From Candidatus Omnitrophota bacterium (lineage in GTDB: Bacteria; Omnitrophota; Gorgyraeia; Gygaellales; Profunditerraquicolaceae): a stretch of 47,508 bases of DNA. The DNA is taken from positions 1 to 47,508 of the forward strand of contig JAQTQC010000002.1 in NCBI GenBank assembly GCA_028712505.1, given 5' to 3'. The translations under genes and the position numbers were made by a program. Below, one piece after another: positions 7,152-15,804 of the stretch. The notes beneath the pieces are model-generated. The model worked only from the letters and a program-made list of their open reading frames with translations, was not told the DNA's origin and did not search any database. Numbering within the stretch: position 1 is the first letter of the stretch; each line of letters opens with the position of its first letter.

Positions 7152-8252
7152 TTAAAATACGCTCCTGGTACGGTCGATATTCACTAAAATACCTAAGGCG
7201 ATAAAAGTAACCAGTATGCTTGAACCGCCGTAGCTCATCAACGGCAGAGGCAGGCCGACTACCGGGGCCAGCCCCATGTTCATGGCGATATTGATAAACA
7301 CCTGCAATGCCAATAATAGAGATATGCCATAGGCAAGCAAACGGCCGAAGGAATCCTGAGTCCTCTGGGCAATTATAAAACCCTGGCGGATAATCAAATA
7401 GTACATCGATAAAAGCAGGCAGCTGCCCAGGAAACCCCACTGCTCGGAAAAAGTGGCAAAGATAAAATCCGTATGTGATTCCGGCAGAAAATACAGCTGG
7501 CTCTGGGTTCCGGATAACCATCCTCTTCCGAATAATCCGCCGCTTCCTATAGCTATGCGCGACTGGATCACGGTGTAGCCGGCGCCCAAGGGGTCGATGT
7601 TCGGGTTTAAGAAAACAAGCAGCCTTTGCTTCTGATAATCCCGCAAGAAATGCCAGAAGAAAGGCAAGGGCAGGATAAGCACGCAGATCAATGTGAAGAT
7701 ATATTTCAAACGTACATTTGTAAGATACAGTAAAGATACAAAAACCAGAAGCAGCATCAGGCCGCTGCCCAAATCCGGCTGCTCGATGATCAAAAACATC
7801 GGGACAGCCACAAAAATAAACGGCAGGATTATGCCTCTGAATATCCCGAATTTGCCGGACAAAAGAGATATGTCATCAACTGACTTCCTGCTGAAATAAC
7901 GCGCCAGGAATATGATCACCGCCAGTTTGGCAAACTCCGAAGGCTGGAAATTAAACCAGGCAAACCTCAGCCAGCGCTGTGCTCCCAGACGGATGATCCC
8001 CAGGACAAAGACAAGAAAAAGAAAAAACAACGCCACTCCGTAGATAAGATAATTGGCATCCCAAAGCTTGCGATAATTAAGCTGCGAGATGACGATAAAA
8101 CATCCCAGCCCGATCACCGCCCAAAGGATCTGGCGCTTATGGATATCCTGCCAGACACCCTCCTTCTGATAAGTGCTGCTATAGATGGACAGAACCCCCA
8201 GGCTGATGATGATCAAAGCGAGAATCAAAATCCTGAAGAATGAACTTCTCAT
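7152..8252 (-). CDS. rodA: Rod-shape peptidoglycan glycosyltransferase RodA (SEDS family)
   Basis: The 366-residue protein has about ten hydrophobic segments and the SEDS signatures AQRWLRF, FQPSEFAKLAVI, FLNPNIDPLGAGY, SESHTDFIFA-like PESHTDFIFATFSEQWGF and GLPLPLMSYGGSS. SEDS proteins polymerise lipid II at the inner membrane with a class B PBP. The gene overlaps the end of mrdA (PBP2) by four bases, and mreBCD lie just upstream, which identifies it as RodA rather than FtsW; a separate FtsW is in the dcw cluster. Length is normal. Confidence 0.95.
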   Translation of the reverse strand: MRSSFFRILILALIIISLGVLSIYSSTYQKEGVWQDIHKRQILWAVIGLGCFIVISQLNYRKLWDANYLIYGVALFFLFLVFVLGIIRLGAQRWLRFAWFNFQPSEFAKLAVIIFLARYFSRKSVDDISLLSGKFGIFRGIILPFIFVAVPMFLIIEQPDLGSGLMLLLVFVSLLYLTNVRLKYIFTLICVLILPLPFFWHFLRDYQKQRLLVFLNPNIDPLGAGYTVIQSRIAIGSGGLFGRGWLSGTQSQLYFLPESHTDFIFATFSEQWGFLGSCLLLSMYYLIIRQGFIIAQRTQDSFGRLLAYGISLLLALQVFINIAMNMGLAPVVGLPLPLMSYGGSSILVTFIALGILVNIDRTRSVF

Positions 8253-9976
8253 TTCTGGACCTCCACTAACCCCTGTTTAATCATCGCCTCGATAACCTGT
8301 TTGGCAACAACGCTGGCGCTGTGCCCCGGACCGCCATGCTCCAGAAAAACACAAATCGCGTATTTTGGTTTATCATACGGGAAGAACCCGACAAACCAGG
8401 CATGGGTCGCTCCCCGGGACACCTGGGCAGTCCCGGTTTTTCCGGCGACGGCAACATCAACTCCGGACAAGGCGTTTCCCGTACCCTTGCTGTCGGAAAC
8501 CACCTCCCGTAAACCCCGGCGGATAATCTCAAATGTGCTCTTTTTAAAAGGCAGCCGGGACATCTTCTTTTTTCTTGCCGAAAGCTCAAGACCGCCGACA
8601 GATTTAACGATGTAAGGAGTAGTCAGGTATCCTCCATTAGCGAATACAGAGACCAGATTAGCCGCCTGCAAAGGAGTGACCAGGCAATCACCCTGGCCGA
8701 TACTCAGATTGGCAGTATCCCCGTCAAACCAATTCTGGAATTTATTGATTTTTCTCCAGAGAGGAGAAGGAATAAAACCGCTTGTTTCATAAGGCAGCTC
8801 AAAGCCGATGCTCCGGCCTAACCCCAATTTCAAGGCGTAATCATGGATATTCTGCGCACCCAAAAGCAACCCGGTCTTATAGAAGAATATGTCGCAGGAA
8901 TGCGCCAGGGCGGCAACAATATCCTGCAGCCCATGCACATCCCAGCAGGAAAACTTCCTCGCCCCGACCATGGTCGAACCGCGGCAGAGGAAATTAGTAG
9001 AAAGATTTATTTTTTTCAACTCCAGCGCGGCTGCGGCTACAACTATCTTAAAAACAGAAGCCGGGGGATAGCTCGAAGAGATTGCCCGGTTAATCAACGG
9101 GGATTCGGGATTATTGAATAACCCGGCAATAAGCCTGGTGCGTTTATTTACAAAAACCGCGGGGTTAAAATTCGGGTAATTAGCCATAGCCAGGACCTCC
9201 CCGCTTTGAGGATCCATCACCACTATGCTCCCTTTCCTTCCGGAAAGATTTTCTTCCGCGATCTTCTGGATCTTAAGATCCAGGGTCAGCTGGATATCCT
9301 TGCCGTTCTGCGGAGATTCAAAACCTAAAACCCGCATGAATTTTCCCCGGTGATTTACCTCGACAGATAAACCGCCCTCCTCCTGGCGCAGATAATAATC
9401 ATACCTTTCTTCCACCCCGCCAAAACCTACGATATCTTTAGTCTTATAGCCATAATCTTCAAGCTTGGTCAGACGCCAGCGGTCAATTTCGTTTAGATAA
9501 CCGATAACGTGGGCAGCCAATGTCCCATAGGGATAATGCCGCAGGGGATTAGGCTGGACAATGATGCTCGGTTCCTCCAGCTTATACTCTCCTAGCTGTA
9601 TCGCTTTCTTAAGATCAATGTTACTGGCAACGGTAACCGGCAGGCTGGAAGAGAAATAGTTTCTCCGAAAAACGACTTTCAGGCTTTTAACTTCAACCCC
9701 TAATATCCGGCTGATCCCGGCCAGGACCCGGTCAAGCTGATCCATCTCTTGAGGCAGGATCATAACATCGTAGGAAATCTTGCTGTCAACGATGACCTCC
9801 CCGTTACGATCAAGGATATTTCCCCTGGCCCCTGACTGTGATATCAAACGGATGCAATTACTGTCGCTGAGCCCGCGGAATTTCGCCCCTTGCAACAAAT
9901 CAAGGTTCGCCAGGCCGATAAACAGGCAAACGAACATCAGGACAATCAGGATTTTTAAGATATTCTTTCTTTCCAT
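8249..9976 (-). CDS. mrdA: Penicillin-binding protein 2 (elongation transpeptidase)
   Basis: The 575-residue class B PBP has an N-terminal membrane anchor (about 7-25), a PBP dimerisation region beginning with ARGNILDRNGE (50-60), and a transpeptidase domain. The active-site motifs are SVFK (S307, K310), the SCD form of SxN in AHSCDIFFYKTG, and KTGTAQ near residue 495. It cross-links peptidoglycan during side-wall growth in the periplasm, paired with RodA. It lies between mreD (seven bases upstream) and rodA (four-base overlap), the standard elongasome order. Confidence 0.95.
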   Translation of the reverse strand: MERKNILKILIVLMFVCLFIGLANLDLLQGAKFRGLSDSNCIRLISQSGARGNILDRNGEVIVDSKISYDVMILPQEMDQLDRVLAGISRILGVEVKSLKVVFRRNYFSSSLPVTVASNIDLKKAIQLGEYKLEEPSIIVQPNPLRHYPYGTLAAHVIGYLNEIDRWRLTKLEDYGYKTKDIVGFGGVEERYDYYLRQEEGGLSVEVNHRGKFMRVLGFESPQNGKDIQLTLDLKIQKIAEENLSGRKGSIVVMDPQSGEVLAMANYPNFNPAVFVNKRTRLIAGLFNNPESPLINRAISSSYPPASVFKIVVAAAALELKKINLSTNFLCRGSTMVGARKFSCWDVHGLQDIVAALAHSCDIFFYKTGLLLGAQNIHDYALKLGLGRSIGFELPYETSGFIPSPLWRKINKFQNWFDGDTANLSIGQGDCLVTPLQAANLVSVFANGGYLTTPYIVKSVGGLELSARKKKMSRLPFKKSTFEIIRRGLREVVSDSKGTGNALSGVDVAVAGKTGTAQVSRGATHAWFVGFFPYDKPKYAICVFLEHGGPGHSASVVAKQVIEAMIKQGLVEVQK

Positions 9977-9983
9977 AGATATA

Positions 9984-10454
9984 TTAAGCGGATATTTTTT
10001 TATTGAGCTTAAAGATCAAGGGAGCTACCGCTGCCGTATACAGCGAAGAAATAACCAGGTTGCGCAAAAAAATGCCCGCCGGGATGAAATTCCCGGAATT
10101 CAGGCTGTATATGCCAAGCACCAGATTGTTCAACATTGCCACGATCAGGATTATCGCCAGACGGATATAATTATTTTCAGTGGAAATCTGAGAAGACAAG
10201 CGAAAAGAAAGATAACTCCATATACTGAAAGTGAGCGTATTTATCGCCGAGCCAAACGGCAGGAAAGCATCTTTGAGCAAACCGGCGAAGATAGCCGTTA
10301 TCAAGGCGACCCTGAAATTAAAATAAAAAACTGAAGAGACGGCAAAAACCAGGAGGATATCAGGCTTGATATTAAAAATAGACAAGGCCTGCGGCCAGCT
10401 TAATTGCAAAGTAGTCAAAATGATCAAAGAAAGGAAAATGAGAAACTTTTTCAT
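9984..10454 (-). CDS. mreD: Rod-shape determining membrane protein MreD
   Basis: The 156-residue protein is almost entirely hydrophobic, with about five predicted membrane segments and the usual central GLLKDAFLPFGSAINTLTFS stretch around residues 59-78. MreD links MreC to the rest of the elongasome in the inner membrane. The start ATG at 10454 overlaps the mreC stop by four bases, indicating translational coupling, and mrdA follows. The sequence alone is weakly conserved, so order within mreB-mreC-mreD-mrdA-rodA carries much of the call. Confidence 0.9.
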   Translation of the reverse strand: MKKFLIFLSLIILTTLQLSWPQALSIFNIKPDILLVFAVSSVFYFNFRVALITAIFAGLLKDAFLPFGSAINTLTFSIWSYLSFRLSSQISTENNYIRLAIILIVAMLNNLVLGIYSLNSGNFIPAGIFLRNLVISSLYTAAVAPLIFKLNKKISA

Positions 10455-11224
10455 GGGATAATAACCAATACCTCTTCAATGCTAGACAGATCTACCGCTG
10501 GTCTGACCACCGCGTAACGGCTGAGGCCGGAAAACTCCTTTCCGATACTGATTACTTTGCCCACCAACAGGCCTTTAGGATAAACCTGGCTTAATTCCGA
10601 GGTAATTATTATATCCCCTTCGGCAATCTGCGCATCAATCGGAAGATAGCGCATGATTAAATTACCCCCCAGAGAACCGCTGACTAAACCCTCCTGGCGG
10701 CTGCGCTGCACAATGCTGGAGACACCCTGGCTGGGATCATTGATCAACAACACCTTGCTGGTAACCTCCGAGCTTTCGATTATCCTGCCCAGCAAGCCAT
10801 TGGGATTAATTACTGCCATTCCCCTTCGAATACCGTTATACCTGCCCTTATCGATAGTTAAGCTGCTTGACCAGCTATCCGGTGAACGGGCAATCACCCT
10901 GGCGCTTACCAGCCGGTAGGGAGATTTCTGCTTAAAACTCAGCAGGTTCTTAAGACGGATATTCTCCTGCTCCACCTCCCGCAAATCGAATAATCTCCGG
11001 CGTAGATTCTCCGTCTCATACTTCAACCTGCCGGAGTCAACCATATTGCGGTGATAAAAGATTATCCCCCCGCACTCCCGTTTAATTAAATCGATCAAGG
11101 TAAGATGAGGTTTAAAAGTTTTTTGGGTTGAATTTTTGAAAAAAGGGAAGAAAAAATAAACCAGCGCTGCCAGGAAGGCAATAAGAAAAATACTGGTTAT
11201 GGTTTTACGGGATAGCTTAAACAC
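10451..11224 (-). CDS. mreC: Rod-shape determining protein MreC
   Basis: The 257-residue protein has a short cytoplasmic start, one membrane segment (about 9-28), a periplasmic coiled coil (about 60-90, ENLRRRLFDLREVEQENIRL) and the MreC beta domains, with ARVIARSPDSW, GMAVINPNGLLGRI and VLLINDPSQGVSSIVQRS. It bridges PBP2 and MreB/MreD. The start is GTG at 11224 and has no Shine-Dalgarno of its own. A 20-codon ORF with a good ribosome site ends at 11227, three bases before it, so initiation may depend on coupling. A 160-base structured spacer separates it from mreB. Confidence 0.93.
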   Translation of the reverse strand: MFKLSRKTITSIFLIAFLAALVYFFFPFFKNSTQKTFKPHLTLIDLIKRECGGIIFYHRNMVDSGRLKYETENLRRRLFDLREVEQENIRLKNLLSFKQKSPYRLVSARVIARSPDSWSSSLTIDKGRYNGIRRGMAVINPNGLLGRIIESSEVTSKVLLINDPSQGVSSIVQRSRQEGLVSGSLGGNLIMRYLPIDAQIAEGDIIITSELSQVYPKGLLVGKVISIGKEFSGLSRYAVVRPAVDLSSIEEVLVIIP

Positions 11225-11226
11225 AT

Positions 11227-11289
11227 TTAGTTAATAACAACGGTTGGCTCTAATCCACCCATGTCAGCCAACGCTAATAGGAATTGCAT
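11227..11289 (-). CDS. Possible 20-residue leader peptide coupled to mreC
   Basis: On the minus strand an ATG at 11289 is preceded by GAGGT with a 7-base spacer and opens a frame that reads MQFLLALADMGGLEPTVVIN, then TAA. The stop is followed directly by ATGTG, where GTG is the mreC start, so ribosomes ending here could restart on mreC. A perfect 7 bp inverted repeat (11243-11249 with 11266-11272) lies inside the frame. The frame could extend upstream to a TTG at 11328, but that start has no ribosome site. I do not recognise the peptide, and it may be only a ribosome-loading device or chance. Confidence 0.35.
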   Translation of the reverse strand: MQFLLALADMGGLEPTVVIN

Positions 11290-11384
11290 TGGTGTGACCT
11301 CGCGGCCAATTGCGCGGGTGTCCTCCAAATGACTTACACCTGACGCTTAAAGATATTGCGTCAGTGTCCGCCAAGTGGCGGAAT
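11290..11384 (-). promoter_or_regulatory. Structured mreB-mreC spacer (hairpins after mreB)
   Basis: Two hairpins follow the mreB stop directly: a TCCGCCA/TGGCGGA palindrome at 11367-11382 and a 7 bp stem CTGACGC/GCGTCAG at 11340-11364. A longer-range pairing GGTGT/ACACC (11291-11295 with 11336-11340) encloses a GC-rich stretch. None is followed by a T tract, so they are not typical intrinsic terminators. They may stabilise the mreB end of the transcript and lower mreCD output relative to mreB. Confidence 0.45.
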
Positions 11385-12458
11385 TTAATTACGCGATTCG
11401 GTTTTAACCGAAACAGTTACTTTCTTAAGATAGGCGATCTCGCTCAGCACCCGTCCAGTTCCGTTAGCCACGGCAGTAACCGGATCATCGGTTATATGCA
11501 CCGGGAGGCCGGTTTCTTCAGAAATCAATTTATCCAATCCTCTTAACAATGAACCGCCGCCGGCCATAACTATTCCGCGCTCAATAAGGTCTGCGGCCAA
11601 TTCCGGAGGAGTCCTCTCCAAGGATATCTTGGTAATCTCAACTATAGCCCGCAAAGGCTCCTGCAGGGATTCCCGGATTTCCTCGCTGGTAATAGTGACG
11701 ATTTTAGGAAGCCCGGCAACCAGGTCCCTGCCTTTGACTTCCATACTCATCTCTTCTTCCAAAGGATAAGCTGAACCGATCTTTATTTTGATATCTTCGG
11801 CAGTGCGCTCGCCGACTAAAAGGTTATATGTTTTCTTAAGGTATTCGATTATCGCCTCATTCATTTCGTCTCCGCCGATGCGGATAGATTTTGAGAACAC
11901 AGTACCGGCAAGCGAAATCACCGCGATCTCCGTAGTCCCGCCTCCGATATCGATAATCATATTTCCGACCGGCTCCTGGATAGGCAGGCCCACCCCGATT
12001 GCGGCGGCAATAGGCTCTTCGATCAAGAATACTTCCCTGGCCCCGGCCCGCTCCGCGGAATCTTTTACCGCACGTTTCTCAACTTCGGTTATACCTGAAG
12101 GGATAGCGATAACAATTCTCGGCCTGACCAAAACCCTGCGGTGATGCACCTTCTTAATAAAATACCGAAGCATAGCTTCGGTAATCTCAAAATCAGAAAT
12201 AACCCCGTCTTTCATCGGCCGGATAGCGACAATATTACCGGGTGTGCGTCCAAGCATGCGTTTAGCCTCTTCCCCTACAGCTAAAACATGAGAAGTCCCG
12301 CGTTCAATAGCTACGACTGAAGGCTCACAAAGGACCACCCCTTCACCCTTGACAAAAACCAGGGTCGTGGCTGTTCCCAGATCAATCCCCATATCATTGG
12401 AAAAAAGCCCTAAAACAAAATTAACCGATCTTTTAAACTGTTGGCCGAATTTTACCAT
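11385..12458 (-). CDS. mreB: Cell-shape actin homologue MreB
   Basis: The 357-residue protein has the actin-fold signatures of Mre[21 protein letters not shown] (phosphate 1), [56 protein letters not shown] (phosphate 2) and [16 protein letters not shown]. It forms membrane-bound filaments that direct side-wall synthesis. The first about 22 residues ([19 protein letters not shown]) are amphipathic and likely bind the membrane. AGGAG five bases before the ATG at 12458 fixes the start, and a strong promoter lies just upstream. Length is normal. Confidence 0.97.
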   Translation of the reverse strand: MVKFGQQFKRSVNFVLGLFSNDMGIDLGTATTLVFVKGEGVVLCEPSVVAIERGTSHVLAVGEEAKRMLGRTPGNIVAIRPMKDGVISDFEITEAMLRYFIKKVHHRRVLVRPRIVIAIPSGITEVEKRAVKDSAERAGAREVFLIEEPIAAAIGVGLPIQEPVGNMIIDIGGGTTEIAVISLAGTVFSKSIRIGGDEMNEAIIEYLKKTYNLLVGERTAEDIKIKIGSAYPLEEEMSMEVKGRDLVAGLPKIVTITSEEIRESLQEPLRAIVEITKISLERTPPELAADLIERGIVMAGGGSLLRGLDKLISEETGLPVHITDDPVTAVANGTGRVLSEIAYLKKVTVSVKTESRN

Positions 12459-12488
12459 ATAATCTCCTGGATTTAAGACAGTGAAGTG

Positions 12489-12517
12489 ATTTTAACAGAG
12501 TTTAAAGACCTTGTCAA
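12489..12517 (-). promoter_or_regulatory. mreB promoter
   Basis: On the minus strand a perfect TTGACA (12517-12512) is followed after exactly 17 bp by TAAAAT (12494-12489). The start would be near 12482, giving a 5' leader of about 24 bases with AGGAG at 12468-12464. It sits immediately after the aroA stop at 12531, so mreB can be expressed independently of aroA. Confidence 0.8.
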
Positions 12518-12530
12518 ATAATATGTTTAT

Positions 12531-13835
12531 CTAAGACAAGCCTTTTAAAGCGGTTAAGAAACCGGGGAAAGACTTACTGACGCAACTGACATCGTCCAGC
12601 CGGGAATTACCTTTCGCTGCCAAAGCCGCAACTACCATACTCATAGCTGTGCGATGATCGCCAAAACTTTTAAGTTCAGCCCCCCTAAGAAATCCCTTGC
12701 CGTTTATAACGATACTTTCCGAACTTCCTGAGCCGATTGAACGGATATCCGCTCCCATGGATCTTAAATTCGTAATCATTGAATTGATCCGGTCGGTTTC
12801 CTTAAATCTCAATTCTCCTGCGCCTTTAATTATGGTTTTTCCCTCAGCAAAACAAGCAGCAACCATTAAAACCGGAAGCTCATCAATTAAAGATGGCACC
12901 TCAGTCCGGCTGATCAACGCGCCTTTAAGTTTTCCGCCGGAGACAGTAAGATTGCCCATAGGCTCGAATATCTGTTTACATCCTTTTAGAGGCTCGATCT
13001 TGATCTTCGCCCCCATCCTTTTCAAGATTTTGATTATCCCGATTCTACCCGGGTTAAGGCTTGAACGCTGAATAACGATTTTAGCTCCGGGGATTATCAA
13101 ACCTAAGACCAGAAAAAAAGCCGCCGAAGAAATATCCCCGGGTATGTAGATACTTCCCGGACTGATTAAGGAACAACCGGGATTGAGAATTACTTTATTC
13201 TTATTGATACTGATATCGGCGCCGAAATATTTAAGCATCCTCTCGGTATGATCACGAGTACCCACGCTTTCGACCACGCAGGTCTTGCCCGAGGCGGACA
13301 AACCAGCCAGGAGGATCGCGGATTTGACCTGGGCCGAGGCAACCGGCAAACGGTAAAGAATCCCTTTCAAACACCCTCCGCTGACAATCATAGGAGGGTA
13401 TTCCTCTTTACCTTTTTTTCTTGCGGTTATCTTTGCACCCATCAGGCGCAGAGGGTCATTTACCCTGGCCATTGGTCTGACTGATAGATATTTACCCGCG
13501 ATAACTTTGGTCTTAAAATCTGTGCCGGCTAATACGCCCAGGATCAGGCGTAAAGTTGTCCCGGAATTATTCACGAAAACAGGGCTTTTCGGCTGCCTCA
13601 ACCCCTGGCCGCCGCAGACAATAACCCGATGTTTAACACGCTTGATTCTGACCCCCAAGGCAACCAGGGTATTCAAGGTAGCCAAGGAATCATCATGGAT
13701 AGGAAAATTATCTATAACTGTTTTGCCGCAGCTTAAGGCGCTGATAATCAGCGCCCGGTGGGATATCGATTTATCCCCGGGGAAGAAAATCTTACCTCGA
13801 GGAATAAATTTATGCTTTACCGCAAAAGGCTTCAT
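12531..13835 (-). CDS. aroA: 3-phosphoshikimate 1-carboxyvinyltransferase (EPSP synthase)
   Basis: The 434-residue protein catalyses transfer of the enolpyruvyl group from PEP to shikimate-3-phosphate in the chorismate pathway. Visible motifs are GDKSISHRA (20-28, K22 in the active site), NNSGTTLRLI (89-98), RPMARVNDPL, RTEVPSLIDELPVL, and near the end FGDHRTAMSM. The NSGTT-RL form is closer to class II enzymes than to the NAGTA-R form of class I. The ATG overlaps the stop of the coiled-coil gene upstream by four bases, so they are likely co-transcribed. It ends just before the mreB promoter. Confidence 0.96.
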   Translation of the reverse strand: MKPFAVKHKFIPRGKIFFPGDKSISHRALIISALSCGKTVIDNFPIHDDSLATLNTLVALGVRIKRVKHRVIVCGGQGLRQPKSPVFVNNSGTTLRLILGVLAGTDFKTKVIAGKYLSVRPMARVNDPLRLMGAKITARKKGKEEYPPMIVSGGCLKGILYRLPVASAQVKSAILLAGLSASGKTCVVESVGTRDHTERMLKYFGADISINKNKVILNPGCSLISPGSIYIPGDISSAAFFLVLGLIIPGAKIVIQRSSLNPGRIGIIKILKRMGAKIKIEPLKGCKQIFEPMGNLTVSGGKLKGALISRTEVPSLIDELPVLMVAACFAEGKTIIKGAGELRFKETDRINSMITNLRSMGADIRSIGSGSSESIVINGKGFLRGAELKSFGDHRTAMSMVVAALAAKGNSRLDDVSCVSKSFPGFLTALKGLS

Positions 13836-14689
13836 TTGGCCTTTTGCACTACCAGATCATTTTCCTGAATCAGATCTTTTAATTCTGCAGCAAAACCTGC
13901 TGCGGACATCGATTCATGGACTTTTTCCACTTTTAAATCCCCGATGATTTTTCCTTCACGGGTTACAGAAAATTGATCTCCAATCTTGACCCCATCCTTT
14001 TGTCCTAAGTTGATTACCGCAAAGTTATATTCTTTATTTACCACGGTAACCTTGCCCTCTAAAGGATTGGCTAAAGGAACGACTGCGACTTCCTGTTTTT
14101 GATCTTTTTTCGGCTCAACTACAGCAGTTGCCTCCGCACCCTTTTCAACCGCAGGGCTTTCAACTTTCGGCGCTGGAGCGATTTCATTGTTTACCACAAC
14201 CTTGCCCAGCTCCACTCCGGAAGTACCGGATTCCAAATCTTTTATCTTTGCTTCCAGATCCGCTTTTTTCTGCTCAATAGTCTTTAGCTGTTCCCTTAAT
14301 TTCCTGCCCTCGTCCTGGGCCCGGGTAAGTTTATTCTCGATATCCTGGCGGGAGATTTTCTGCTGTTCCATATCCGCCTTGACCTGTTCTAATTCTTTTG
14401 CCGTATCTTGCCGTGCCGACTTTTCTTTATCCAACTCTTCGGTTACTGAAGCAATGCGCTCTTTAGCCTCCTGCAATTTAAGCGTCAAGTCAGAAACTTT
14501 TTTCTTAGATTCTTCGAGTTTACCTTCGGTAATCTTTTCACGCGCCGTCAGTTCATCAACCTGAGCCTGCAGCTTCACGCATTTAGCATGTTCATTCTGG
14601 AATAAATAGGATAATCCGCCGATAAGAACTAAGGAAACAATGATTGAACCGATCAAAACAAATTTTAAGATAGCTCCTCTGCGATTCAT
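13832..14689 (-). CDS. Membrane-anchored coiled-coil protein of unknown function
   Basis: I do not recognise this 285-residue protein. It has a short basic start, one membrane segment (about 9-30), a long charged coiled coil (about 33-155), a Pro/Ala/Glu-rich linker (about 168-205) and a small beta-rich C-terminal domain (about 211-283). That domain contains GKVTVVNKEYNFAVINLG, QKDGVKIGDQFSV and IGDLKVEKVHESMSAAGF, a pattern I have seen at the ends of other envelope coiled-coil proteins. A periplasmic or outer-surface scaffold role is plausible, with the coiled coil spanning some distance from the membrane. AAGGAGGT before the ATG is a strong ribosome site. It is the first gene before aroA. 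Confidence 0.75.
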   Translation of the reverse strand: MNRRGAILKFVLIGSIIVSLVLIGGLSYLFQNEHAKCVKLQAQVDELTAREKITEGKLEESKKKVSDLTLKLQEAKERIASVTEELDKEKSARQDTAKELEQVKADMEQQKISRQDIENKLTRAQDEGRKLREQLKTIEQKKADLEAKIKDLESGTSGVELGKVVVNNEIAPAPKVESPAVEKGAEATAVVEPKKDQKQEVAVVPLANPLEGKVTVVNKEYNFAVINLGQKDGVKIGDQFSVTREGKIIGDLKVEKVHESMSAAGFAAELKDLIQENDLVVQKAK

Positions 14690-14712
14690 CTTACCTCCTT
14701 TATACTTTATAA

Positions 14713-14741
14713 TTTACAAGTTCGTTAATCGTTACTATAAC
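14713..14741 (+). promoter_or_regulatory. Possible plus-strand promoter for the small ORF at 14786
   Basis: TTTACA (14713-14718) is followed after 17 bp by TATAAC (14736-14741), predicting a start near 14748. It overlaps the oppositely directed promoter of the coiled-coil gene. The AT-rich context makes chance matches easy, so support is moderate. Confidence 0.35.
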
Positions 14742-14761
14742 ATTAGTTATGAATAAATCAA
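14734..14761 (-). promoter_or_regulatory. Promoter of the coiled-coil gene and aroA
   Basis: On the minus strand TTGATT (14761-14756) is followed after 16 bp by TATAGT (14739-14734), about 45 bases before the ATG at 14689. The preceding gene, rluD, ends at 14888, so a new transcription unit beginning here is reasonable. Confidence 0.5.
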
Positions 14762-14785
14762 GTAAAATTAATGAGGACACAACTC

Positions 14786-14938
14786 ATGGAAGCGCAAGCA
14801 AAGATAAGTTATCTGCCCGAAGAGAATCCCGGTTATGATCAGATTTTAAAAAAATTTCCAAAGCGGTTGACTGCGGAGAAATGGGTGCTAAAAGTTTTTC
14901 TTTATGAATTCCTGAAACTCCTGCGGGATTTCGCTTGA
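14786..14938 (+). CDS. Possible small plus-strand protein (50 residues)
   Basis: In a segment where every other gene is on the minus strand, a plus-strand frame begins at ATG 14786 with GAGGA eight bases upstream, and ends with TGA at 14938. An in-frame ATG at 14771 would add five residues. The product begins MEAQAKISYLPEENPGYD and ends in a hydrophobic, basic stretch (FLYEFLKLLRDFA). The first 34 codons lie in the 197-base spacer between rluD and the coiled-coil gene; the last part is antisense to the rluD 3' end. A plausible promoter lies at 14713-14741. I do not recognise the product, and it may be a chance frame. Confidence 0.35.
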   Translation: MEAQAKISYLPEENPGYDQILKKFPKRLTAEKWVLKVFLYEFLKLLRDFA

Positions 14939-15802
14939 GAAACGCACCAGCTTGCCCGTAGATGGATGGATAAAACCGATCTCCTGGGCGTGCAAGGCCA
15001 TCCGCGGAAAAGAATTATTTCTTCCGTACTTGGCATCGCCTAAAACAGGATGGCCGATGTAAGCCAGATGCACCCTCAATTGATGCGTCCTTCCGGTAAA
15101 AGGCCTTAATTCCAAAAAGCTGAAATTTTTTCCCCGTTTTAGAGTCCGGTAATGCGTCTTGGCATAACGGGTATTTTCCGAGAAGCTGACTGACATATCC
15201 TGCCTTTTTACCGGGTGCCTGCCGATCGGAGCTTCGATGATATCCTCGTCGAACCCGACAACACCTGCGACGATAGCGACATATTTACGCTCAATACTGT
15301 GGTCGGAAAACTGCTTGGCTAATTTAAGGTGACTGGCGTTATTCTTAGCGATGACCAGAAGGCCGCTAGTCTCCTTATCTAAGCGGTGGATTATCCCCGG
15401 GCGGCTCCGATTGATATCGGAAAGGGATTTAAAACGGCCAAGTAAAGCGTTTACCAGGGTATGTACCCGGTTACCCGGGGCCGGATGCACCACCAGGCCA
15501 GCCTGCTTATTAATCACCGCCAGATCATCATCCTCGTAAACCACATCCAAAGATATCTGTTCAGGCAGTATCTGCGACTTTTCTTTTTCCGGAAGGATAA
15601 AACGCACCTCCTCCCCTGGATTTACCTTATGGTTGGGCTTATTGATAACCCGGGAATTTAAATAAACCTGGCCAGTAGTAATCAGCTTCTGGATAGTTGT
15701 ACGCGATATGCCTAAATTATTGCATTCGGCATAACCGGACAAGAGTAAATCCAGCCGCAACTTAGCCTGCTCAACAGGGACAAGGAAGGAAAGTTCTCTC
15801 AT
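14888..15802 (-). CDS. rluD: RluA/RluD family 23S rRNA pseudouridine synthase
   Basis: The 304-residue protein has an N-terminal S4 RNA-binding domain (about 15-70, ISRTTIQKLI) and a pseudouridine synthase domain with the RluA-family active-site motif HRLDKETSG, catalytic D142. Also present are VINKQAGLVVHPAPGN and the GRTHQLRVHL stretch. The S4 plus catalytic layout matches RluD, which modifies helix 69 of 23S rRNA, although family members with other targets look alike. It is last in the yggS to rluD run, two bases after lgt. Confidence 0.9.
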   Translation of the reverse strand: MRELSFLVPVEQAKLRLDLLLSGYAECNNLGISRTTIQKLITTGQVYLNSRVINKPNHKVNPGEEVRFILPEKEKSQILPEQISLDVVYEDDDLAVINKQAGLVVHPAPGNRVHTLVNALLGRFKSLSDINRSRPGIIHRLDKETSGLLVIAKNNASHLKLAKQFSDHSIERKYVAIVAGVVGFDEDIIEAPIGRHPVKRQDMSVSFSENTRYAKTHYRTLKRGKNFSFLELRPFTGRTHQLRVHLAYIGHPVLGDAKYGRNNSFPRMALHAQEIGFIHPSTGKLVRFSSEIPQEFQEFIKKNF

Positions 15803-15804
15803 TT

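Noticed and set aside
7147-7521. Minus-strand frame of 124 codons inside rodA
   Set aside because: It lies in another frame inside rodA, which shows clear SEDS motifs through the same stretch; this is a shadow.
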